Shown here: piece by piece, positions 10,134 to 17,509 of the stretch
Layout of the letters: the number at the start of each line of letters is the position of its first letter
How positions within the stretch are numbered: the first letter of the stretch is position 1
NCBI GenBank assembly: GCA_965201045.1
Contig: OZ241746.1
Span: 5,599,056-5,663,055 of the forward strand
Length of the DNA: 64,000 bases
Reading direction: 5' to 3'
From: JAPORK01 sp026710285
GTDB lineage: Bacteria > Pseudomonadota > Gammaproteobacteria > Pseudomonadales > Endozoicomonadaceae
Notes under the pieces: model-generated
Told to the model about the DNA's origin: nothing
Seen by the model: the letters and a program-made list of their open reading frames with translations, nothing else
The model's database searches: none
Made by a program: the position numbers and the translations under genes

Positions 10134-10374
10134 AAACCGCAATCTGAAAGATATGACTAAGACAGGTTGTCTGGAGATACATTTATTTTTCTGCTTATTT
10201 TTTTATCGCTGTTCATTTTTTGTATTGTCAGTTTTTTTGGTCTACCTTATGGTAAATACAATTATTTCATTTCTGTTGTTTTCTTTACAGACCTTGCTTA
10301 TCTGATTTCATTGATGGATTAACCCGTAACAATCTTTGGTGATTTTTTTGGATTTTGTGTTCAGGAGAATAGCG

Positions 10375-12129
10375 ATGCGTAAATTTTCTCAGCTGCGAAT
10401 GATGATTATGGTTTTGCTGATTTTGATCTTCTCGGATGTTTTATCAATAGATGGCTGGGGAGATGACCGGGAAACAGTAGACGTTCTGCATTGTCAGAAA
10501 AAGGATGTAAATGTAGATTACAATGGTACTGTATCGATTCAATTAAAAAATTGTTGTAAATTTGTAGCATATGCTGATTTTTTTGCACCAAACAATCAGT
10601 TACCAGCAAATGCACTTTCAATTGATAATTGTGGTCATGTAGAACATGGCAGCTCATGTACAGGAATAATCGATGGAAGAAAATTAAAACCTGGAAAAAC
10701 TTATCATATGATTTATTCATTAAGAGCCATGGCGTATGCCAAATATTATTATTCTAATCTCAATGAGATAACAGTGCATGTTATTCGTTCTGGTACATTT
10801 ACTTTTGCTTCCCAGGGGAACAGCATTACTTCTGCCAATCTAGATCTTGCTGCTGATACGCAGACAGGGACCATTACACTACAGAATACTGGTATTAGTG
10901 ATATTACTGCGCTTCAAGTCAATACAACAAAATTAATGGGTGCTGACATCCTGGATAGCAACAGTAGCTGCTTTTCTAAGAGCAGTCTGCCTTTAGCTGC
11001 AAATACCAATAGTTGTGAGATAAAGTATCATATTCCGGACAATCCGCCAGAAGGACCGGTCAAAATCACCGCCACAGGAACACATGTTACAAATAGTGGC
11101 GCTGCGCTAACCATAAACATTAAAACCGGTCATTTTACTTTCCGTAATGCTAATGATACACAGAATATTTCTGAGTTAAACCTGAAGCCTGGTGATACCG
11201 GGACCATTCAGTTAAAAAATACCGGTAATGCTGATATCAGTGATTTCAGGCTACCTCAGTTACCTTCAACACCAGGGATCACTTTTGACCAAACCGGCAG
11301 TGCCTGCCCGTTTGCTCCGAATGCTACGAAATCACTAAATCAGGGTACTAACTGTACGCTAAAATATACCGTTTCGCCCAATGCTGATCAGAGCAATTTA
11401 AGACTGACATCGCATGGTAAAGGTGCAGGTAACAATGGCACAGCTATATTGAACATCAATATTAATAAGATCGGTTATGCGGTTTTTCGTGATGCGCAGA
11501 GTAAACAGAATATTACCCATTTAGATCTGCAGCCTGGCGACACAGGAGCATTTGAAGTATACAATGCAGGCAATACTACCATTACCGATATCAGGCTGCT
11601 GGGGTCAGCACTCACAGGTCCCGGAAACATATTAACCGCTCAGGGCAGATGTGCATCATCGTTTTATTCGTTGCGCCCCGGAACAGGTTGTACTATAAAA
11701 TATAACATCCCAAGTGATTCTGCGAAAAAAATAATCACTTTGGCAGTCAATGGCAATCCATACAGCACAGCTAATAGCGGTATGGCAACACTGATAATAA
11801 ATATCAGCCCATCCGGTCACTTTGTTTTTCTCAACGATGAAGGCAAACACATCAATACTTTATATCTGAAATCGGGTGATAGCGGAATATTTAAGTTACG
11901 TAATGTTGGTCATGCGAATATTAGTAACGTCACACTGTTGGGATTATCATCAGGCAATTCAGGCATGATATGTCCGGCAAATTCAACCCTGGCTTCTGGT
12001 AAAGAGTGCTTTCTTGCCTATTCCATTGCGGAAAACAGTACGCTTCAGGATGCATTTATTCTGACTGCTAGTGGCAGTGGTGCAGATAATAACGGCTCAG
12101 AAACACTAACAGTCAGCATCAGCCCCTAA
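10375..12129 (+). CDS. Secreted protein with ~100-residue Hydin/CARDB-like beta-sandwich repeats
   Basis: 584 residues from the ATG at 10375, chosen because AGGAG lies just upstream; an upstream GTG (10336) would place extra residues before the signal peptide. The signal peptide runs to about residue 28. After an N-terminal domain there are four tandem repeats of about 95-100 residues, each opening with G-x-F-x-F-x-[DN], followed by L-x-L-x-x-G-D-x-G-x-[IF]-x-[VL]-x-N-x-G and a pair of Cys, as in Ig-like Hydin/CARDB-type domains. Such proteins are usually surface or secreted adhesin-like modules. A fifth, incomplete repeat lies out of frame beyond the stop, because of an extra C in the run at 12123-12126. 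The protein is thus shortened. The gene lies wholly inside the DNA that splits copy B. Confidence 0.75.
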   Translation: MRKFSQLRMMIMVLLILIFSDVLSIDGWGDDRETVDVLHCQKKDVNVDYNGTVSIQLKNCCKFVAYADFFAPNNQLPANALSIDNCGHVEHGSSCTGIIDGRKLKPGKTYHMIYSLRAMAYAKYYYSNLNEITVHVIRSGTFTFASQGNSITSANLDLAADTQTGTITLQNTGISDITALQVNTTKLMGADILDSNSSCFSKSSLPLAANTNSCEIKYHIPDNPPEGPVKITATGTHVTNSGAALTINIKTGHFTFRNANDTQNISELNLKPGDTGTIQLKNTGNADISDFRLPQLPSTPGITFDQTGSACPFAPNATKSLNQGTNCTLKYTVSPNADQSNLRLTSHGKGAGNNGTAILNININKIGYAVFRDAQSKQNITHLDLQPGDTGAFEVYNAGNTTITDIRLLGSALTGPGNILTAQGRCASSFYSLRPGTGCTIKYNIPSDSAKKIITLAVNGNPYSTANSGMATLIINISPSGHFVFLNDEGKHINTLYLKSGDSGIFKLRNVGHANISNVTLLGLSSGNSGMICPANSTLASGKECFLAYSIAENSTLQDAFILTASGSGADNNGSETLTVSISP

Positions 12130-12238
12130 AGATAAAGGTCATTTTGTTTTCCGTAATGCCGGAGATAAAAATATTTCTGCTTTACACCTGAGAGCGGGTG
12201 ACAAGGGATCGGTTGTGTTACACAATACCGGTATATAA
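12127..12238 (+). pseudogene. Out-of-frame remnant of a further repeat unit
   Basis: Read in the shifted frame, this segment encodes GHFVFRNAGD...LHLRAGDKGSVVLHNTGI and then a stop, which is the first half of another repeat of the preceding protein. The frameshift and the truncation show that the gene was once longer. Confidence 0.75.
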
Positions 12239-12279
12239 AAGAGGTATTTATACGACATTACTTGCAACCAGCTAACAAA

Positions 12280-13167
12280 TTGTGGTGCTGTGAAACGGTG
12301 AAAATAAGACCATAAATAATTTCTGGGATAATTTATTACAGTCTCTATGTCGGAGTTGTATATTTTGCTCCAATAAACATTATTAACTAAAAAATACAAG
12401 GGAGATGCCTTATTCGGAAAATACTTCTTGGGAAAAAGTTTAAACTGCTCTGTTTTTTTATTTACAATTTTACAATATTGAGTCATTGATTCTTTGTTTA
12501 AAAACAATCTGTTGCCATCTTCAGATAATTGTGCCAGTAAGAAATCTGCCATAAAATGAGATATAAAAGAGCATAAAAATAAATAGCTTTTTAGTTCAAT
12601 AAATCCCAGATAAATTTTTAGTTCAATAAAAAAAATCAATATCCCACAAAAGAAGGTAATATGTTGTTCACAAAAACTCTCCTGGGCATGTTCTATAGAG
12701 CAAAGCCAAACTCTTATTAAACATGTTTCTTTATGATATTCCTTTAAAAGTTCAGAGTAATTTTTGTTGCTATCAAGACCTAATAAACATCTGGATAAGC
12801 GTTCTGTTACTTTTACGGCTTCTTCACCACTATAAAAAGTGTTTATAAGTTGTGTGTAAATTTCCAGCAGGTTTTCCATTACTTCAGGTTTTTTCCATTT
12901 TCTTTCCAATATTACAGAAGAAAATAATGAAGAGCAGGTTATATCTGTAACTTTATGGCTGTTGACAGATTTGAAAGCTTGAAGGAAGTTCTGTTTTGCT
13001 TCTTCTGAATATATTTCTGCAGCAATGCGGTATATTTTTAATTGAGCGGTTGCTTTAGTTACCTGATGACAGGCAAACTGACCATGTTTTGTTAATTGAC
13101 AGGGTGAGTAATTATATGTAGCTTCTGATAAAGATTTTCTTTTTGTTAGTTCACTCAAATTTTCCAT
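12280..13167 (-). pseudogene. Amidoligase-like copy B, N-terminal half
   Basis: Nearly identical to the N-terminal ~296 residues of copy A (from MENLSELTKRKSL to FHRFTAPQ), including the hydrophobic stretch with the FIELK duplication. The homology ends at 12280, and the frame then reads about 45 unrelated residues into the inserted DNA. The other half of the gene is at 8875-10059. Removing 10060-12279 rejoins TAPQ to HICD and restores a gene of copy A type. The ATG start is shared by all copies. Confidence 0.85.
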
Positions 13168-13385
13168 ATTCGACCTGTCCGTTCTTGTCCATTTTATGTG
13201 TTGATTACTCTCTGTAGAAACACATTTTCACTCAATAAAATGCAGATTACAGCGTGAATCAGCGGCTGATATTTTAAAGTTACTTTTCTGGTTTACTTCT
13301 GTAAACACTGGTTTAGACTTCAGAAACAGACATAAAGATCTAACATTACCGAACAGTATTGCTAACAATGTGAGAGGTTGTTTAA
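13168..13385. repeat. Conserved upstream region of amidoligase-like copy B
   Basis: Close match to 4126-4340, including the GTTTAC-TTCT-GTAAAC inverted repeat and the AACAATGTGAGAGGTTG end. The end of copy C coding sequence begins immediately after it, showing that gene plus upstream region is the duplicated unit. Confidence 0.7.
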
Positions 13386-15349
13386 CTTAAATGTAACAAA
13401 CCGTAATATTCTTTTGGATTGAGACCGATTCTTTCACAAAAATTATCAAAGCACTTTATTATTTTTTCGTGAGTGTCTAAATGACTAAAGTCATTCATCT
13501 TAAAAGACAAAGGGATTTTATCTTTCTGTTCTTTTGCTAAGGTATTGATCCATGCAATTATAATTTCATTAATTTTTCTTGCTTCTTCTCCACTACGGGC
13601 GCAATGCCAGAAGCGCATCTCCAGCGTCCCGTCTGGTTTACATATTTTTGTATCTTTATGATCATTTATATATTTTGGTGCAAGCCTTATTTTTGCAGGA
13701 GAGTATTCATTTGATAAATCCCACAAGTTTTTAAAAACGTATGCATGAGTGTAAAACGCTAATGATTGTGGACTTTTTCCTACAGAAATTTTTTTATTAA
13801 TTAATTCAACAGAGCGATCTATAAGTGTTTTATATTGATCCGCTTTATTACTCATAAACAAGTATGGGAACCACTCTTCGCATCGATCCTCTCTTCCCAG
13901 TGCTTTAGTCAAAAAACTTTCATTTTCTACATCAAGTAAAAATCTAAATAATAATTCAGGATTATTTGCGATTGAGTGTCTGATATCAATATGCTTATGA
14001 CCAGATCTGCCTTGCAATAAAAATTCATCTGCGGGTTTATTAATAAACAGGTCAAATAATTCATAAGTCGTATAATTTTTACCATTACAGGTAAAGTACT
14101 GGTCGATTGTATAGGGGCTACAGTTCACCTCGAAAATACCGCAATCCCGATAATACATACAATGCCAGTTTCCGAATGTGAAAAAAAGTTCATCTTCATT
14201 TTCTCCTTTTTTTAAAAAATATTCTAATTTAGGAATATGCATTGAAATCATCTTTTTTGATATAAATCGATACCATTTAGTTATAATTTCATTGACTGAA
14301 TAGGTATAATTCATTTCATTTGTAAAATAAAATTCAAACTCTTCACCAATTTTTATTTGATCTGGATTAAAAGGCATTATTGCTGAAAAGCTTGCCAGTA
14401 CCGGAGAATTGGAGATTGTAACTGTTAATTCATCATAATACGATTGATCATAAAATGATGAACCATTAAAAACCATATCACAGAGATATTGTGGTGCCAT
14501 GAAATTGTAATAGTGAGACCATAAAGCATTTTCAGGATGACCTGTATCGGAGCCATATATTTCGCTCCAATAGATATTATTAACTAAAAAAGCAAGGGGT
14601 GATGTCTTTATTGGAATATAATTTCTTGGAAGAAATTCAAACTGTTTTATTTTTTTATCTACCATTTTGAAATATTCAGTCATTGATTCTTTATTTAAAA
14701 AAAAGCTACTGCCATCTTCAGATGATTGTGCCAGCAAAAAATCCATCAGAAAATGAAAGGGTAAAAAGGATAAATATTCTAAATAACTCTGGTCCTTTTT
14801 CAGTTCAATCAACAAAACCAATATCCCGGAAAAGAAGGTAATGTGTTGTTCACAAAAACTCTCCTTAGCATATTTTAGACATTGAATACAAGCTATTGTT
14901 AAAGAGCTTTTTTGATGATATTTATCTAAGAGTGCAGAGTAATCTTTGCTGTCATCAAGAGCCAATAAAAATTCAGACAGGCGTTTGGTTACTTTTGCTG
15001 CTTCTTTGCCATTATAAAAAGTATTGATAAATTGTTTGTAAATTGTCAGCAGGCTGATCATTACTGCAGGCTTTTGCCATTTTTTTTCCAGTATTGATGA
15101 AGAAAATAATGAAGAACAGGTGATGTTGGTAATTTTACGACTACTGACATGTTTTAATGCCTGACGGAGGTTAAACCTTGCTTCTTCTGAATAGATTTCT
15201 GCAGCAATACGGCATATTTTTAATTGAGCAGTTGCTTTAGTTATCTGACCACAGGCAGACTGATCATATTTTAGCAACTTGCAGGGATGAGCACCATATT
15301 CAGCTTCTGAGAAAAATTTTTTTCCTGTTAGTCTACCCAATTTTTCCAT
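13382..15349 (-). CDS. Amidoligase-like protein, copy C (full length)
   Basis: A 655-residue paralogue of copy A counted from the shared ATG. The N-terminal helical region is clearly diverged from A and B and lacks the FIELK duplication, whereas the C-terminal half is strongly conserved. All candidate catalytic motifs are present: GEEFEFYF, EVNCSPYT, GRSGHKHIDI and TLEMRFWHC. It ends in LLHLS, shorter than the other copies. As for copy A, a GS-fold ATP-dependent carboxylate-amine ligase is the best reading, but substrate and role are unknown; a host-directed modifying enzyme is one possibility. Strong retention of the C-terminal motifs while the N-terminus drifts suggests the enzyme domain is under selection. 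This is the only other complete copy. Confidence 0.75.
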   Translation of the reverse strand: MEKLGRLTGKKFFSEAEYGAHPCKLLKYDQSACGQITKATAQLKICRIAAEIYSEEARFNLRQALKHVSSRKITNITCSSLFSSSILEKKWQKPAVMISLLTIYKQFINTFYNGKEAAKVTKRLSEFLLALDDSKDYSALLDKYHQKSSLTIACIQCLKYAKESFCEQHITFFSGILVLLIELKKDQSYLEYLSFLPFHFLMDFLLAQSSEDGSSFFLNKESMTEYFKMVDKKIKQFEFLPRNYIPIKTSPLAFLVNNIYWSEIYGSDTGHPENALWSHYYNFMAPQYLCDMVFNGSSFYDQSYYDELTVTISNSPVLASFSAIMPFNPDQIKIGEEFEFYFTNEMNYTYSVNEIITKWYRFISKKMISMHIPKLEYFLKKGENEDELFFTFGNWHCMYYRDCGIFEVNCSPYTIDQYFTCNGKNYTTYELFDLFINKPADEFLLQGRSGHKHIDIRHSIANNPELLFRFLLDVENESFLTKALGREDRCEEWFPYLFMSNKADQYKTLIDRSVELINKKISVGKSPQSLAFYTHAYVFKNLWDLSNEYSPAKIRLAPKYINDHKDTKICKPDGTLEMRFWHCARSGEEARKINEIIIAWINTLAKEQKDKIPLSFKMNDFSHLDTHEKIIKCFDNFCERIGLNPKEYYGLLHLS

Positions 15350-15562
15350 ATTCAAACCACCATTTTTTTGTGTTTTATATCTTTATTGCTGTCTCTTTGA
15401 ACAAATTCTAATCAAATAAAATTGTATAATGAATCTCAGAGGCTGATATGTTGGAATTATTTTTCCGGTTTTCTTCTGTAAAAAGTGGCTTAGACTGTAA
15501 TAACAGACACAAAGATCTAACAATACAAAACAATATTGCTAACAATGTGATGAGTTATTGTT
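15350..15562. repeat. Upstream region of amidoligase-like copy C
   Basis: Diverged version of the upstream regions of copies A and B. The best conserved block is around 15470-15560 (AACAGACACAAAGATCTAAC and the GCTAACAATGTG end). The candidate operator is degenerate here (GTTTTC-TTCT-GTAAAA). Confidence 0.55.
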
Positions 15563-15592
15563 TTCAAATAGTTCAGGATAAGAATTGGAGCT

Positions 15593-15645
15593 AAAAAAAT
15601 GTGACTACGAGATAGCCTTTTAGGAGGAGAGGATATCAAAGATTA
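15593..15645 (+). repeat. Tn5-end-like dispersed repeat fragment
   Basis: ATGTGACTACGAGATAGCC is a degenerate inverted copy of the CTGTCTCTTAATCACAT end of the element at 16919-17116. The following TTTTAGGAGGAGAGGATATCAAAG recurs after 17116. It is a relic of the same mobile family. Confidence 0.5.
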
Positions 15646-15652
15646 TGTTTTA

Positions 15653-15914
15653 GGGGCTGTTGATGTTTTGTCATTTGACTCAGTGAACCACAAAGATATC
15701 AAATGCAAGGAAGGCTGGTGTAGGTGGTTATTCTACATCAAACAAGTCTGACAGTAGATGATGTCTTTATGGTTCACAGAAGGGCTTCCACAAAAAAGTA
15801 CTCATATTGGCGTTGCAGCCGCTTGAAATACAACAAGTATTCTTGCACAGCTGCACCCCAATCTGGTCATTTTTTGCGAAAGCTTAGCAATATGACAAAA
15901 TATCAACAGAACCC
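15653..15914. repeat. Degenerate palindromic element with CTGTTGATGTTTTGTCAT ends
   Basis: The left end GGGGCTGTTGATGTTTTGTC is matched by an inverted copy ending at 15914 (GACAAAATATCAACAGAACC). An internal CAGTGAACCACAAAGATATC is also mirrored near 15759-15782. A compact version of this element lies at 37558-37618. No credible gene lies within it. Confidence 0.5.
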
Positions 15915-15923
15915 AGATGAACT

Positions 15924-16604
15924 CTAAAAAGGAATATCATCATCAAATTCGCTAAAAGCACTTGCTGTTGCAGCTTCTTTCGCCGGCTGAGACTGAGTAT
16001 TATCCAGCGGTTTAGGTGCAGCTGTAGCAGGTTGCAGATTCTGCTGAACTGAAGCAGGCTGTTGTGGTGGCGCTGCTGATGAGAAAGATTGCTGCGATGC
16101 TGCTGATGACGAAAAAGATTGTTGTGGTGCTGCCGGTGAAAAAGATTGTTGTGGTGCTGCCTGTGAAAAAGATTGCTGCGGTGCACTAAAGTCCTTATGT
16201 TGAGGAGCAGATGTAAATGACTGAGTAGATGAGTACTGTTCTCCGGCTTGCATATCATCACGACGATCCAGCATTTGCATTTGTCCGGTAATATCCACCA
16301 CAACTTCGGTTGTATAACGATCCTGCCCCTGTTGATCCTGCCATTTACGGGTTTGCAGTTTGCCTTCTATATAGACTTTAGAGCCTTTGTGTAAATATTG
16401 TCCGGCAATTTCAGCCAGTTTACGGTACATAGAGACACGATGCCATTCAGTTCGTTCAACCATTTGTCCGCTTTGGCGATCACGCCAGGACTCTGTAGTA
16501 GCAAGACTAAAATTAGCCACCATTTCGCCATTAGGCATCTGGCGTACAGTGGGTGCGTCTCCAAGGTGACCAATTAATATAACTTTATTAACTCCGCGGG
16601 CCAT
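15924..16604 (-). CDS. ssb: Single-stranded DNA-binding protein
   Basis: 226 residues from the ATG at 16604, which has AGGAGG six bases upstream; a TTG one codon earlier is less likely. Ssb coats single-stranded DNA in replication, recombination and repair. The N-terminal OB fold (residues 1-110: ARGVNKVILIGHLG, NFSLATTESWRD, TEWHRV, KVYIEGKLQTRKW) is typical of gammaproteobacteria. The linker is rich in Gln/Ser with imperfect QQSFSxAAP repeats and is longer than in E. coli (178 residues). The acidic tip FDDDIPF, which binds partner proteins, is intact. It is monocistronic, with repeat-filled spacers on both sides. Confidence 0.96.
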   Translation of the reverse strand: MARGVNKVILIGHLGDAPTVRQMPNGEMVANFSLATTESWRDRQSGQMVERTEWHRVSMYRKLAEIAGQYLHKGSKVYIEGKLQTRKWQDQQGQDRYTTEVVVDITGQMQMLDRRDDMQAGEQYSSTQSFTSAPQHKDFSAPQQSFSQAAPQQSFSPAAPQQSFSSSAASQQSFSSAAPPQQPASVQQNLQPATAAPKPLDNTQSQPAKEAATASAFSEFDDDIPF

Positions 16605-16918
16605 CAAAACCTCCTAAAATAATTTTTCAAGTACAACTTTTAATTGCAAGGAAAGTATTTTAAACTTTATTTCACTTAACTGCCAATAACTGTTTGAACA
16701 GATGAATGTCTGTTAACAGCATATAATACCACCAAGATATTGATATTCTTGCATATCTGCTATTTCAGGGGTGATATCCAGGTCGGCAATATCTGTATGT
16801 ATAGTACAAAATATGACTTTTTTGCGCCACTAACATTCAATAACTGTTGTTCTGTTATAGCATACTTTTCACCTGTTGCGGGATTAACTGCAAGCTTAAC
16901 ATCCTCCGCTGCTTAAGG
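16605..16918. other. Spacer upstream of ssb
   Basis: This should contain the ssb promoter close to 16620-16700. The minus strand of 16740-16915 reads for a short stretch like coding sequence (KLAVNPATGEKYAITEQQLLN) and then meets a stop, so it may be another gene relic. No family recognised. Confidence 0.35.
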
Positions 16919-17116
16919 CTGTCTCTTAATCCCATTTTTTATTCACAGGTTTGTTTTCTACTGAATATACCAGTCGTTTTAGCATAAACTCGTGGGCTGA
17001 GCCTGTCGAAGCCCAGAGGTCAAAAGCCACGGTGCATTCAGTAAAGGTTTGTATATTCAGCAGAAAATAAACTTGTGAATAAAAATAAAAACTTAAAAAA
17101 TGTGATTAAGAGACAG
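16919..17116. mobile_element. 198-bp MITE-like element with Tn5/IS50-like ends
   Basis: It begins CTGTCTCTTAATC and ends with the inverted copy GATTAAGAGACAG. The inverted similarity extends about 50 bp inwards (TATTCACAGGTTTGTTTTCT against AGAAAATAAACTTGTGAATA). The terminal 13 bases resemble the CTGTCTCTT ends of the IS50/Tn5 group of the IS4 family. It has no coding capacity, so it would need a transposase in trans. Related ends occur at 15593, 20126 and 28304, and a degenerate internal copy near 35000. Confidence 0.65.
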
Positions 17117-17149
17117 TTCCTTTAGGGAGGATGTCAAAGAGTGACAATT

Positions 17150-17450
17150 TTGTTTTCTTGCTGACAAGTACACTCCCGCAATGAGAATTACTTTATCTTT
17201 ACTTGCTGAATTAGCTATTGCATAAGGTACCTTAACGAAAGGAGAACTGGTTATCAAATGCACTTTCATCAGAAATCACATAATCAGCAGTTTTTGCCAT
17301 TTGCCTGAGCTGTGAGAGCTTAAGCACTTCTTCAATTCTAGATCTGATCTGTCCTCTTGGGTTTCCGACAATAAAATAATCAGATCCTTATGTTATACCA
17401 GTTGCGGTAAATTTTGCTGCATTTTTGTATACCCGTTTTACAGTGTTGAT
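17150..17450 (-). pseudogene. Relic of glycerate kinase
   Basis: About 300 bp match 23995-24300, the C-terminal half of the intact glycerate kinase gene, with many substitutions, small indels and lost reading frame. The best block encodes the counterpart of ADYVITGEGAFDNQ. It directly abuts the MITE-like element, whose insertion or recombination may have cut the gene. The intact paralogue is at 23868-24935. Confidence 0.8.
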
Positions 17451-17509
17451 TTTTTTAGTTGAAATGCGCCTCTCAATTTTGATACGCTCATCACTTTATA
17501 ACAAAACCA

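Noticed and set aside
10336..10374. Upstream GTG start for the secreted repeat protein
   Set aside because: It would put 13 residues before the signal peptide, and the AGGAG sits before the ATG at 10375.
15724..15927. Plus-strand frame of 67 codons before ssb
   Set aside because: It lies within a degenerate palindromic element and overlaps the ssb stop; no protein family seen.
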